A stretch of DNA of 64,000 nucleotides, from the NCBI RefSeq assembly GCF_000826185.2, contig NZ_LN648874.1, positions 694,029-758,028 on the forward strand. The letters run 5' to 3'. A program made the translations under genes and the position numbers. The DNA is from Microbacterium gorillae. GTDB taxonomy: Bacteria > Actinomycetota > Actinomycetes > Actinomycetales > Microbacteriaceae. Within the stretch, counting starts at the first letter, position 1. Each line of letters opens with the position of its first letter. Under the pieces are notes generated by a model. It had not been told where the DNA came from. It did not search any database and worked only from the letters and a program-made list of their open reading frames with translations. Positions 27,688 to 35,540 of this stretch are shown here, piece after piece.

Positions 27688-28890
27688 GTGGGACGAGTGA
27701 CCGACTTCCGCTGGTTCTTCCTGGCGCGCGCGCTGACGATGATCACGGCGTCGATGTCCTCGGTCGCGATCGCGTTCGCCGTTCTGGGGATCTCGAACGA
27801 CCCACGGGCGCTGTCGGCGGTCCTCGCCGCCGTGATGATCGGCAACATCACCTTCCTCCTCATCGGCGGTGTGGTCGCGGATCGCCTCCCCCGAGCCCTC
27901 GTGATCCAGACCTGCTGGGCCGTGAACATCCTCACCACCGGTGCCATGGCGACCCTGATCTTCACCGGCGTCGCGACCATCCCGCTGCTCGTGGCCCTCG
28001 GCGCGCTGATGGGGGCCTCCAGCGCCTTCGTGATGCCGGCGATGCAGGCGATCCTGCCGCAACTGGTCACCCCGGAGGTCCTGCAGCGGGCGACGGCGTC
28101 GATCTCGTTCGTCCGCGCCGCGAGCACGATCGGCGGACCGGTCATCGCCGGCATCCTCGTCGCGACCGCGGGGCCCGCCTGGGCGCTCGTGGTCGAGGCG
28201 GCCGGACTGGCCTGCGCCATTCCGATGCTGGCGATGGTCCGGCTGCCGCCACCGGCCCGCAGCGGATCATCGCTGTTCCGGGACCTTCGGGACGGATGGA
28301 ACGCGTTCCGGAGCCGCACCTGGCTCTGGGTCATCGTCGTCGTGTTCGGTCTCCTCAACGCCATCCACATCGGCGCGTGGGGGATCGCGGGACCGTACAT
28401 CGCCAAGAACGACCCCGCCCTCGGCGTCACCGGCTGGGGTTGGGTGTTGGGCGCCGAGGCGGCCGGCACGCTCGTCATGACCCTCGTCCTGATGCGCGTC
28501 CCGCTGCGTCGACCGCTGCGGTACGGCATGCTCGGTGTCGCCGCCTTCGCGCTGCCGCTGGGGCTGCTGGGATGGCATCCGGCGGTCGTGCCCCTGGCGC
28601 TCCTGGCCTTCATCGCCGGCGCAGGGAACGACGTGTTCAGCACCGGGTGGCAGCTCGCCCTGTTCGAGCACGTCCCGCGGGACATGCTCTCCCGCGTCTC
28701 CAGCTACGACATGCTCGGCAGCTTCCTGGCCATGCCGCTGGGCACCCTGATCTTCGGATGGCTGCTGACGGTCGCCGACGCACGGGTGGTCCTGATGACC
28801 GCATCGATCCTCTTCGCGGTGATCGCGCTCGGCACCCTGCTGGTGCCCTCGGTCTTCGGGATGCGACGCGCACCGGACGCCGGCGTCTGA
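27688..28890 (+). CDS. MFS transporter
   Basis: A 400-residue major facilitator with about twelve membrane helices, of the MFS_3/drug-export type. It has the loop motif VADRLPRALVIQ after helix 2 and the pseudo-symmetric second half beginning near residue 205. The GTG at 27688 is preferred because AGGAGG ends 7 bases upstream; another GTG at 27697 would be too far from it. The substrate is unknown. It is divergent from the helicase gene, with the tandem palindrome between them. Confidence 0.87.
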   Translation: MGRVTDFRWFFLARALTMITASMSSVAIAFAVLGISNDPRALSAVLAAVMIGNITFLLIGGVVADRLPRALVIQTCWAVNILTTGAMATLIFTGVATIPLLVALGALMGASSAFVMPAMQAILPQLVTPEVLQRATASISFVRAASTIGGPVIAGILVATAGPAWALVVEAAGLACAIPMLAMVRLPPPARSGSSLFRDLRDGWNAFRSRTWLWVIVVVFGLLNAIHIGAWGIAGPYIAKNDPALGVTGWGWVLGAEAAGTLVMTLVLMRVPLRRPLRYGMLGVAAFALPLGLLGWHPAVVPLALLAFIAGAGNDVFSTGWQLALFEHVPRDMLSRVSSYDMLGSFLAMPLGTLIFGWLLTVADARVVLMTASILFAVIALGTLLVPSVFGMRRAPDAGV

Positions 28891-28913
28891 TCCATCGCGC
28901 GCCTGGGGGTGTT

Positions 28914-29840
28914 TCAGCGATCGAGCTCGGCGGGCTCGCGTGCGGAGCGACGTGCGAGGAACACCCCGCCGACGGCGATGACGAGGGCGACGGCGAATGC
29001 GGCCCACGCGATCCCGTCCGGCAACGAGACGCTGACGACATCCGAGCGCCACATCCGCGCGAGCATCGCGTTGCCCCACAGCGCCGTCATGAGGGCCACC
29101 AGCGCCAGAGCGGAACCGGCGGCGGCCATCGTGACGCCGGTGGCACGACGCGGGCCCACCTGAGCGTTCGCGGCGCCGCCGATGGCGACGGCGGTCCACG
29201 CCATCGCGCCGAACACGACGGTGAGAACGGCGACCCGGAGCACCGGCGCGACGCTCCACAGCCAGGACCAGAACGTCAGCGGTCCGGCGACGGAGTAGCA
29301 GGCCAGGTCGAAGACGCACTGGAACACGATGCCGCCACCGACCGTGGCGACCATCGGCCACGGCGAGTGCGGTCGGACCAGGAGGACCGCGACGAGCGTG
29401 AACACCACCCACGCGAGCACACCGCTGAGGGCGGGCCACAGGGGCGCGAACGACGCCTGGATGATCCGCGTGCAGATCATCAGGCCGACCGGAACGATGA
29501 CCATGAGCGCCCGGTCGAACGGCAGCAGCCCGAGGATCGACTCGCGGGCACGCCATGGTCGCGTGGACGCGAGCCAGGTCGAACGGGCCGCGGCGGCGCC
29601 GGGGCGGCGCACGAGCGAGGTTCGCGTGGCGATCGCCCCGATCGTGATCCAGGCCAGAGCGAGCAGCAGCAGCACGCGCGCCGGCCAGACGATGGCCTCG
29701 GACTCCGGACGGGAGGCCGGCGGGACGTCGGCGTCGATCAGCAGGACGTCCCCGAGGCGGCTGACGATCACCGCCGCGATCACGGCGATGCCGACGGCGA
29801 TCATGACGGCGCGTGTGCCCCGTGTGCGTGCCGTCGTCAT
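28914..29840 (-). CDS. Multi-pass membrane protein of unknown function
   Basis: A 308-residue protein with about eight hydrophobic segments (for example residues 12-35, 52-70, 108-130 and 135-158) and short polar loops. I do not recognise the family. The stretch WPMVATVGGGIVFQCVFDLACYS in the middle and a C-terminal helix followed by RRSAREPAE are visible. It is encoded 62 bases downstream of the response-regulator gene on the same strand, so it may be the tail of that operon. It ends 23 bases from the convergent MFS gene. Confidence 0.6.
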   Translation of the reverse strand: MTTARTRGTRAVMIAVGIAVIAAVIVSRLGDVLLIDADVPPASRPESEAIVWPARVLLLLALAWITIGAIATRTSLVRRPGAAAARSTWLASTRPWRARESILGLLPFDRALMVIVPVGLMICTRIIQASFAPLWPALSGVLAWVVFTLVAVLLVRPHSPWPMVATVGGGIVFQCVFDLACYSVAGPLTFWSWLWSVAPVLRVAVLTVVFGAMAWTAVAIGGAANAQVGPRRATGVTMAAAGSALALVALMTALWGNAMLARMWRSDVVSVSLPDGIAWAAFAVALVIAVGGVFLARRSAREPAELDR

Positions 29841-29902
29841 GACGCGAGTTTACCCGCCGGACACGTCCGTCTCGTACGCGCGCACGCGCGCACGTCAGCC
29901 CG

Positions 29903-30568
29903 TCAGAGCAGCTTGCGCGCCGTCGCCCACGCGGTCAGTTCGTGCCGTGAGGACAGCTGGAGTTTGCGCAGCACGGCGGACACGTGGCTCTCCACGGTCT
30001 TCACCGAGATGAACAGCTCCGCAGCGACCTCCTTGTAGGCGTATCCGCGCGCGATCAGGCGCATGACCTCCTGTTCGCGCGTGGACAGCCGGTCCAGTTC
30101 CGCGTCGGTGGCCGCGGTCTCCCCGCTCATCGCACCGAACGCGTCCAGCACGAATCCCGCCAAGCGCGGCGAGAACACCGCGTCTCCCCCGGCGACCGCG
30201 CGCGCACCACCGGAGACCTCCGCCCCGGACGCGCCCTTGGTGATGTACCCGCGCGCGCCGGCGCGGATCACCCGCACGACGTCCTCGGCGGCGTCGGACA
30301 CGCTCAGGGCGAGGTAGCGCACGGACGGCGCGAGCGGCAGAGCCTGCTGGAGAACGGCCTCTCCACCGGTCGCGGCGGTGCCGTCCGCACCCGGCAGGTG
30401 CACATCCAGCAGCACCACGTCCGGGACGGTGCGCACGATCGTCTCCACCGCGCTCGCCACGTCCGCCGCCTCGCCGACGACCTCGACGCTCGGATCCAGG
30501 TCCGCGCGCAGGCCGGAGCGGAAGATGGAGTGGTCGTCCACGATCACGATGCGCAGGGGCGCGGTCAT
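29903..30568 (-). CDS. NarL/LuxR-family response regulator
   Basis: A 221-residue two-component regulator. The receiver domain (1-125) has the acidic pair in IVDDHS, the phosphorylated Asp in VVLLDVHLPG (about Asp56) and the conserved Lys in YITKG. The C-terminal LuxR-type HTH (about 155-215) reads LSTREQEVMRLIARGYAYKE and onward. It is coupled by a 4-base overlap to the PspC-domain histidine kinase, its cognate sensor. By analogy with LiaRS-like systems it may respond to envelope stress and act on the divergent PspC-protein operon. Confidence 0.92.
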   Translation of the reverse strand: MTAPLRIVIVDDHSIFRSGLRADLDPSVEVVGEAADVASAVETIVRTVPDVVLLDVHLPGADGTAATGGEAVLQQALPLAPSVRYLALSVSDAAEDVVRVIRAGARGYITKGASGAEVSGGARAVAGGDAVFSPRLAGFVLDAFGAMSGETAATDAELDRLSTREQEVMRLIARGYAYKEVAAELFISVKTVESHVSAVLRKLQLSSRHELTAWATARKLL

Positions 30569-31797
30569 ACTGTTCCTCCGGGTACGAGGGGTTCGGGAGC
30601 GGAGCGTGCGTCGGGCCGGTCCAGGCGGAGCCGCACCTCGGTGCCGACGCCGCCGGCACCCCCACGGACTTCGGCGCTGCCGCCGGCGCGGCGCATGCGT
30701 CCGATGACGGACTGCCGCACCCCGAGGCGATCGGCCGGGACATCGGTCAGGGAGAAACCGGGACCGCGGTCGCGGATGAACACCTCGACGGTGTTCGGGC
30801 GACTCTCGATGTAGACGGAGATCTCCCCGCCGGCATGCCGAGCGGCGTTGAGCATCGCCTCGCGGGCGGCCGCGGCGAGGTCGCCGCTGGCCCGCTCGGT
30901 CGCGGTGCCGGCGGCCACCACGTCGATGTGCACGGGGTAGTCCAGTTCCAGCGCGGCACCGAAGTCGCGCAGGTCCGTCGGCAGGTCGCTGTCCGCGGCG
31001 TCGTCGCCGTCGTACAGCCAGCCGCGCAACTCCCGTTCCTGGGCGCGCGCGAGGCGCGCGACCTCGCTCGAAGCGCCCGCTCGGTTCTGGATCAGGGCGA
31101 GGGTCTGCAGCACGGAATCGTGCAGGTGGGCGGCCATCTCGCTGCGCTGCTCCTCCTTGATCCGGGCGATCCGATCGTCGGAGAGCTCCCGGAATCGGGT
31201 GACGAGCGTCGGGGAGAAGATGGCCATCACCGCCACGACGGCGAGCATCGCGGCGAGCGCGGCCGCACCGCCCCACTGCGAGCGCGCCACCGCGAGCGCG
31301 AGCACGGCGGCGACGACCGCGAGGATCGCGGCGAGGACGAGGCGAACGATGCGCGCATGCCGGGGGCCGCGCTCGGGGTCCTTCACGTCGACGAAACCGG
31401 CCCACAGCCCGGCCGCCACGGCGACGAGCTCGGCCAGCACGGCGGTGGTGAACCAGGTCGGGGTGGTGAACCACCCCGGGGTCCCGAAGGGCACGGCCAG
31501 CACCAGGGTCGCGAACCCGAGCGCACCGGACAGCGCCGTCAGCAACCAGGCGACGGGGACCCGGCGATGAACCGCGCCCTCGCCGGCCGCGAGCGGGGTG
31601 AAGGCCCACAGCCACGCGTACATGAGCGCACCGGCACCGGACGCGAGCGTCAGGACGATGAAGAGGAGTCGCGTCAGTCCGACCGACCATCCCAGGTGCT
31701 CGGCGAGTCCCGCCGCGACCCCCGCCACCTCAGCACGCCGCGCGCGACGCAGCGGCGGGCGCGGCGGGACGACGACAGGAGGGTTGGGCACCTCCAC
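30565..31797 (-). CDS. PspC-domain sensor histidine kinase
   Basis: A 410-residue membrane kinase. A PspC domain lies at about residues 15-75 (EVAGVAAGLAEHLGWS), followed by four more hydrophobic segments (80-200). The dimerisation and phosphoacceptor helix has HLHDSVLQTL (about 226-235), of the HisKA_3 type, with the expected H-D pair. The ATP-binding domain has AAREAMLNAARHAGG (N box) and IRDRGPGFS (G1). It pairs with the NarL-type regulator. The N-terminal PspC fusion is common in Actinobacteria and suggests sensing of membrane state. Confidence 0.92.
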   Translation of the reverse strand: MEVPNPPVVVPPRPPLRRARRAEVAGVAAGLAEHLGWSVGLTRLLFIVLTLASGAGALMYAWLWAFTPLAAGEGAVHRRVPVAWLLTALSGALGFATLVLAVPFGTPGWFTTPTWFTTAVLAELVAVAAGLWAGFVDVKDPERGPRHARIVRLVLAAILAVVAAVLALAVARSQWGGAAALAAMLAVVAVMAIFSPTLVTRFRELSDDRIARIKEEQRSEMAAHLHDSVLQTLALIQNRAGASSEVARLARAQERELRGWLYDGDDAADSDLPTDLRDFGAALELDYPVHIDVVAAGTATERASGDLAAAAREAMLNAARHAGGEISVYIESRPNTVEVFIRDRGPGFSLTDVPADRLGVRQSVIGRMRRAGGSAEVRGGAGGVGTEVRLRLDRPDARSAPEPLVPGGTV

Positions 31798-31841
31798 ATC
31801 AAATCACGCGCACTCTCCGGCAGTCCCTCTGCGGGGACGGG

Positions 31842-31870
31842 ATCAGGGTCCGATCCGGGGTGTCCCTGAT
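31842..31870. promoter_or_regulatory. Inverted repeat in the divergent kinase / PspC spacer
   Basis: ATCAGGG (31842-31848) and CCCTGAT (31864-31870) are a perfect 7-base inverted repeat with a 15-base spacer. It lies between the kinase start (minus) and the PspC-protein start (plus). It is a candidate binding site for the response regulator; this is inferred from position only. Confidence 0.4.
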
Positions 31871-31906
31871 AGCGGAACGGGCCGCGTCCACGGAAAGGTG
31901 GAACCC

Positions 31907-33535
31907 ATGACCGACACATCCGTCCCTCCCGCTCCCACCACACCGCCGCCCCCGGCCGGTTCCGGAGGCTTCTTCGGCTGGGTCCGATCCCTCGGAATCG
32001 TCCGCCAGGACGCCTGGATCGGCGGCGTCGCCGCCGGCATCGCACGCCGCATCGGCGTCGATCCGCTGATCATCCGCGGCATCTTCGTCGTCACGGCCCT
32101 CATCGGCTTCCCGGCTCTGCTGATCTACGCGATCTGCTGGGCGCTGCTTCCGGACGCCGACGGCGAGATCCACCTGCAGAACATGTTCCGCGGACGGTTC
32201 TCGCCGCCCATGGTCGCGATCATCGTGGTCGTCCTGCTCAGCATCGTGCCGATCGTGCCGTGGTTCTTCGGCGCCGTCTTCTGGCCCTACGCCGGCGTCG
32301 TCAACGCCGGGTGGACCGGCATCCCCAAGGTGTTCACCGTGCTCCTCGTCCTCGGGCTGCTGGCGCTCCTGATCGTCGCGATCGTGAAGGCCTCGCAGCA
32401 CCGCAACCGCGCCACGACGCCGACGAACCGGCAGTCCGGCCCGGGCTCGCACACGTGGCAGGAGCCGACCCCGTCCGCGGCGCCCTTCGCCGCGGCCACC
32501 GCGCCGTCCTCGCAGAGCCGGCCCCAGCAGCAGGCCCAGCCGCAGCCGCCGGTCCAGCCCCAGTGGCAGCAGCCGCAGCAGCAGCCGCAGGGCCCGGCGT
32601 ACGAGGCCTGGCGGCAGCAGCACGAAGCCTGGCTGGCGCAGCACGGGCAGTGGCGACGCGACCAGGATGATGCCGACCGTCGCGCGCAGGAACAGGCCCG
32701 TCAGGAGAACATCGCCCGCGTCGTGGAGCAGAAGCGCGCCTACGACCGCGCCCGCGCCGTTCGCAAGGCGTCCCGGCCGCGCACCCCGTTCTGGTACGTC
32801 GCCATCGTCGTCGGACTCGCCGTCCTCGCCGGCGCCGCGACGGCTCTGGCGACCGCAGGACTCGGGTCCGCCGCGGCCGCCGGCGCGTGCCTGTGCGTCG
32901 CGGCCGGCGTCACGGCACTCGGCATGATCGGCGCCGGAATCCTGCGGCGCCGCAGCGGATTCCTGACGTTCCTGACGATCGCGATCCTCGTGTTCGCAGT
33001 GCCGGTCAGCCTGGCCGTCGTGCCGCTGACCTCCTCCACGCGGGCGCTCGGCGTCTCCGCAGGGGACGCCGGAGAGGTCGCACTGTTCGGCGGTGACATG
33101 AACATCTACAACCCCGAGCCGGGCGAGCACACGTACGTGCAGTTCTCCGGTTCGACCACGATCCAGCTCAGCCCGTACCCGGAGCAGGCCGGAAAGCCGC
33201 AGGGCAACGCCTTCGGCTCGGTCGTGCTGGCCAAGGGCCAGGGCGTGACCGACATCTGGGTCGATCCCGGCGTTCGACTCGATCTGACCGCCGTCGTGCG
33301 GGACGGTCAGGTCCGCGTCTTCGACGCGCAGGGCGCCGAAGACCCGAATCCCCAGCTCACGGCGGAGCAGCCGGACGCCGTCAGCGGCCCCGACGGACTC
33401 ACCTACGACACCACGCTCACGAACCCGGACAAGGGGTCCGCAACGGTCGATGTGACGGTCCGAATCGGCCAGCGCGACACCGTCAACGTCTACCTGATCC
33501 AGCCGACGGACACCACCGAGAAGGACGGCAAGTGA
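31907..33535 (+). CDS. PspC-domain membrane protein with Gln/Pro-rich linker
   Basis: A 542-residue protein. A PspC domain lies at about residues 35-90 (WIGGVAAGIARRIGVDPLIIRG), followed by two more membrane helices. A cytoplasmic Gln/Pro-rich stretch of about 60 residues leads into a charged, coiled-coil-like segment (about 225-285). Then come three to four further helices and a C-terminal beta-rich region (about 385-530). The last region resembles the toast-rack/DUF2154-type adhesin domains paired with PspC in LiaF-like proteins. It probably signals membrane stress to the divergent kinase. The ATG at 31907 has GGAAAGG upstream. Confidence 0.82.
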   Translation: MTDTSVPPAPTTPPPPAGSGGFFGWVRSLGIVRQDAWIGGVAAGIARRIGVDPLIIRGIFVVTALIGFPALLIYAICWALLPDADGEIHLQNMFRGRFSPPMVAIIVVVLLSIVPIVPWFFGAVFWPYAGVVNAGWTGIPKVFTVLLVLGLLALLIVAIVKASQHRNRATTPTNRQSGPGSHTWQEPTPSAAPFAAATAPSSQSRPQQQAQPQPPVQPQWQQPQQQPQGPAYEAWRQQHEAWLAQHGQWRRDQDDADRRAQEQARQENIARVVEQKRAYDRARAVRKASRPRTPFWYVAIVVGLAVLAGAATALATAGLGSAAAAGACLCVAAGVTALGMIGAGILRRRSGFLTFLTIAILVFAVPVSLAVVPLTSSTRALGVSAGDAGEVALFGGDMNIYNPEPGEHTYVQFSGSTTIQLSPYPEQAGKPQGNAFGSVVLAKGQGVTDIWVDPGVRLDLTAVVRDGQVRVFDAQGAEDPNPQLTAEQPDAVSGPDGLTYDTTLTNPDKGSATVDVTVRIGQRDTVNVYLIQPTDTTEKDGK

Positions 33536-34071
33536 TGAACAGCACCGATCCCACACCCGAGGAATTCCGCACCGAACCGCTGCCGGACATCGACGCCACC
33601 GCAGAGGTCGTCGCGACCCGGGACGGCGAAGCGGCTCCCGTCGCCGCAGTCCGTACCGACACGGACCGTGCGTCCGAGGACGCCCTTCTCGCGGATGCCG
33701 ACTCGTGGTCCCGCGATCCGTCCCCCCTCGCCACGACCGGCCCCACGCCGGCGGATTCGGCCCTGGTGCCGCCGTCCGGGACCGTGGTGGACGAGACGGT
33801 CGCCGCTGAGGCGGACCCGATCCCCCGCCCGCGTACGCGCTGGGCAGGGATCATCTGGGGCTTCATCCTGCTCGCGATCTCCGTCCTCGGAGTGCTCGCC
33901 GTGGTGCAGGACGGCGTGCGCGCCACGATCGAGAATCTGTGGTTCTCCCTGACTCCGGTGTCCTCCGCGGCGTATCTGGCAATAGCGCTGGGCGGCATCG
34001 CCGTCGTCTGCGCCGCCGTCGGACTCATCGGACGTGCGCAGCGTGGGGCTGCGCAGCGGTCGCGTCTGTAA
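33535..34071 (+). CDS. Membrane protein of unknown function in the PspC operon
   Basis: A 178-residue protein whose first ~100 residues are acidic and disordered-looking (MNSTDPTPEEF and onward), followed by two C-terminal membrane helices (about 102-122 and 145-168). The ATG overlaps the stop of the PspC protein (TGATG), so it is translated from the same mRNA. The family is not recognised. Topology suggests a small membrane partner with a long cytoplasmic tail. A strong terminator follows 10 bases after its stop. Confidence 0.7.
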   Translation: MNSTDPTPEEFRTEPLPDIDATAEVVATRDGEAAPVAAVRTDTDRASEDALLADADSWSRDPSPLATTGPTPADSALVPPSGTVVDETVAAEADPIPRPRTRWAGIIWGFILLAISVLGVLAVVQDGVRATIENLWFSLTPVSSAAYLAIALGGIAVVCAAVGLIGRAQRGAAQRSRL

Positions 34072-34080
34072 GCGACCCTC

Positions 34081-34115
34081 GGGCGGGCGCCGGAATCGGG
34101 AACCGGCGCCCGCCC
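34081..34115 (+). terminator. Terminator of the PspC operon
   Basis: A perfect 13-base stem (GGGCGGGCGCCGG with CCGGCGCCCGCCC) and a 9-base loop, followed by a short TTC tail. It lies 10 bases after the last stop codon of the plus-strand operon. Confidence 0.8.
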
Positions 34116-34198
34116 CTTCACGTCATCCGCCGTCACGCCCCGTCGCATCGCGACACGGCGGCTCCCTTCGTCCGCGGTCGTCCGTACCGTGGACACAT

Positions 34199-34274
34199 CG
34201 CGGCGATCCGGGTGGTCCCGGGCCTCGGTTCATAACCGAAGGTGCAGCGGGTTCGACTCCCGCCGTCGCGTCCA
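34199..34274 (+). tRNA. tRNA-like gene with CAT anticodon and unusual D arm
   Basis: 76 bases including an encoded CCA end. The acceptor stem CGCGGCG (34199-34205) pairs with CGTCGCG (34264-34270) at all seven positions, one being G-U. The T arm is perfect: GCGGG-TTCGACT-CCCGC (34247-34263). The anticodon loop TTCATAA (34229-34235) gives CAT, closed by four paired bases and one C-A mismatch. The D arm is CCGG-GTGGTC-CCGG (34208-34221), with a 6-base loop. It lacks the universal T8 (A here) and A14 (G here). It is not an initiator tRNA, since C1 pairs with G72. It could be a divergent elongator Met or Ile2 tRNA, or a tRNA-derived relic. Confidence 0.6.
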
Positions 34275-34283
34275 ATCGCTCCC

Positions 34284-34321
34284 ACCTGCGACAGTTCCGG
34301 ACCTCCGGAACTGTCGCAGGT
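34284..34321. terminator. Perfect 18-base palindrome after the tRNA-like gene
   Basis: Two perfect 18-base arms (34284-34301 and 34304-34321) with a 2-base centre. The left arm reads ACCTGCGACAGTTCCGGA. It is preceded by TCGCTCCC, as in the copy interrupted by the IS element at 46343-46367. It lies 10 bases after the tRNA-like CCA end and faces the convergent alanine dehydrogenase gene. Confidence 0.75.
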
Positions 34322-34336
34322 CAGAGCATGCCCGAT

Positions 34337-34392
34337 GTCGCTCCCAGGTCCGGCAGGAAGTCGCCCGCAGAAGTGTCGGACGTGGGCGCGAC
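34337..34392. repeat. Second intergenic palindrome before the ald stop
   Basis: The arms are 34337-34355 (GTCGCTCCCAGGTCCGGCA) and 34374-34392; 16 of 19 positions pair. The left arm closely matches that of the rocD/putA palindrome at 18464. The loop and right arm contain CGCAGAAGTGTCGG, also found near 18555. It ends 7 bases from the ald stop on the other strand, so it can terminate ald. Confidence 0.75.
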
Positions 34393-34398
34393 GCGGGA

Positions 34399-35508
34399 TC
34401 AGACCAGGGCCGCGACCTGGGCGGCGGGCAGGTCCGGGAAGGCGTCCGCGACACCGGCGTAGGCGATCCGCCCGTCCCGGGTGTTGACGCCGAGGGACAG
34501 CGCGGGGTTCGCGTCGAGCGCCGCTTCCACACCGCGGTCCGCGATCTGCCGGATGTAGGGCAGCGTCGCGTTCGTCAGCGCTCGAGTAGAGGTCTGCGGC
34601 ACGCCGCCGGGCATGTTCGCGACGCAGTAGTGGCGGATGCCGTCGACGGTGAAGATCGGGTCCTGGTAGGTCGTGGCGTGCGAGGTCTCGAACGCCCCGC
34701 CCTGGTCGATGGCGACGTCGATCAGCAGCGCCCCGGGCTTGAGGATCGTCAACTGGTCACGGGTGACGACCTTGGGTGCCGCCCGACCGGGGACGAGCAC
34801 GGCGCCGATCACGACGTCGGCCTGCGCGAGCTCGGCCTCCACCGTGGCGACATCCGACATCAGGACGCGCGCACGGCCGGCGAACAGCTCGCCGAGCTCC
34901 CGGACGCGCTTGCCGGACATGTCGAGGATCGTCACCTCAGCCTGGAGCCCGATCGCCAGCAGCGCCGCCTGCGCGCCGACCACACCGCCGCCGATGACGA
35001 GCACGCGAGCCGGCGCGACACCGGGCGAGCCGCCGAGGAGAACGCCGGGTCCTCCCCCGGCGCGCGTGAGGTGCGTGGCCGCGGCCTGCGCCGCCAGACG
35101 TCCGGCGACCTCGCTCATGGGCGTGAGCAGCGGCAGCCCGGTGGCGTCCTGCACGGTCTCGTACGCGATGCCGAGGGTGCCGGCGTCCAGCAGTGCCTCG
35201 GTGAGCGGACGGTCTGCGGCCAGGTGCAGGTAGGTGAACAGCGTCAGATCCGGACGGAGGAAGCCGTACTCGGACGCGATCGGCTCCTTCACCTTCACCA
35301 GCAGCTCGGCGCTCGCCCAGGCCTCGGACTGCGAGACGATCCGCGCGCCGGCGGCGAGGTACTGCTCGTCCGGATAACCGGCGTTGGCCCCGGCTCCGGT
35401 CTCGACGGACACCTCGTGACCGCGACGGACGAGGTCCATGGCGCCGGCGGGGGTGAGGCCGACGCGGGCCTCCTGGGGCTTGATCTCGGTGACGACGGAG
35501 ATGCGCAT
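34399..35508 (-). CDS. ald: Alanine dehydrogenase
   Basis: A 369-residue NAD-dependent enzyme that converts L-alanine to pyruvate, ammonia and NADH, reversibly. Family features: N-terminal substrate domain with KPQEARVGLTPAG and VKVKEP (substrate-binding Lys), the YLHLAA stretch with the catalytic His, and nucleotide fold VLVIGGGVVGAQAALLA (about 170-186). The length is normal. It is third in a minus-strand operon after a class III aminotransferase and a semialdehyde dehydrogenase. If that aminotransferase uses pyruvate as acceptor, Ald would recycle the alanine formed. Confidence 0.93.
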   Translation of the reverse strand: MRISVVTEIKPQEARVGLTPAGAMDLVRRGHEVSVETGAGANAGYPDEQYLAAGARIVSQSEAWASAELLVKVKEPIASEYGFLRPDLTLFTYLHLAADRPLTEALLDAGTLGIAYETVQDATGLPLLTPMSEVAGRLAAQAAATHLTRAGGGPGVLLGGSPGVAPARVLVIGGGVVGAQAALLAIGLQAEVTILDMSGKRVRELGELFAGRARVLMSDVATVEAELAQADVVIGAVLVPGRAAPKVVTRDQLTILKPGALLIDVAIDQGGAFETSHATTYQDPIFTVDGIRHYCVANMPGGVPQTSTRALTNATLPYIRQIADRGVEAALDANPALSLGVNTRDGRIAYAGVADAFPDLPAAQVAALV

Positions 35509-35540
35509 GATGATGTGGGTTCTTTCTGTTGTCGCCGGCG

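Noticed and set aside
25586..27700. A 704-codon open frame on the plus strand opposite pcrA
   Set aside because: It is antisense to clear helicase motifs, is Arg/Val/Asp-rich, and matches no family. Long antisense frames are expected at this GC content.
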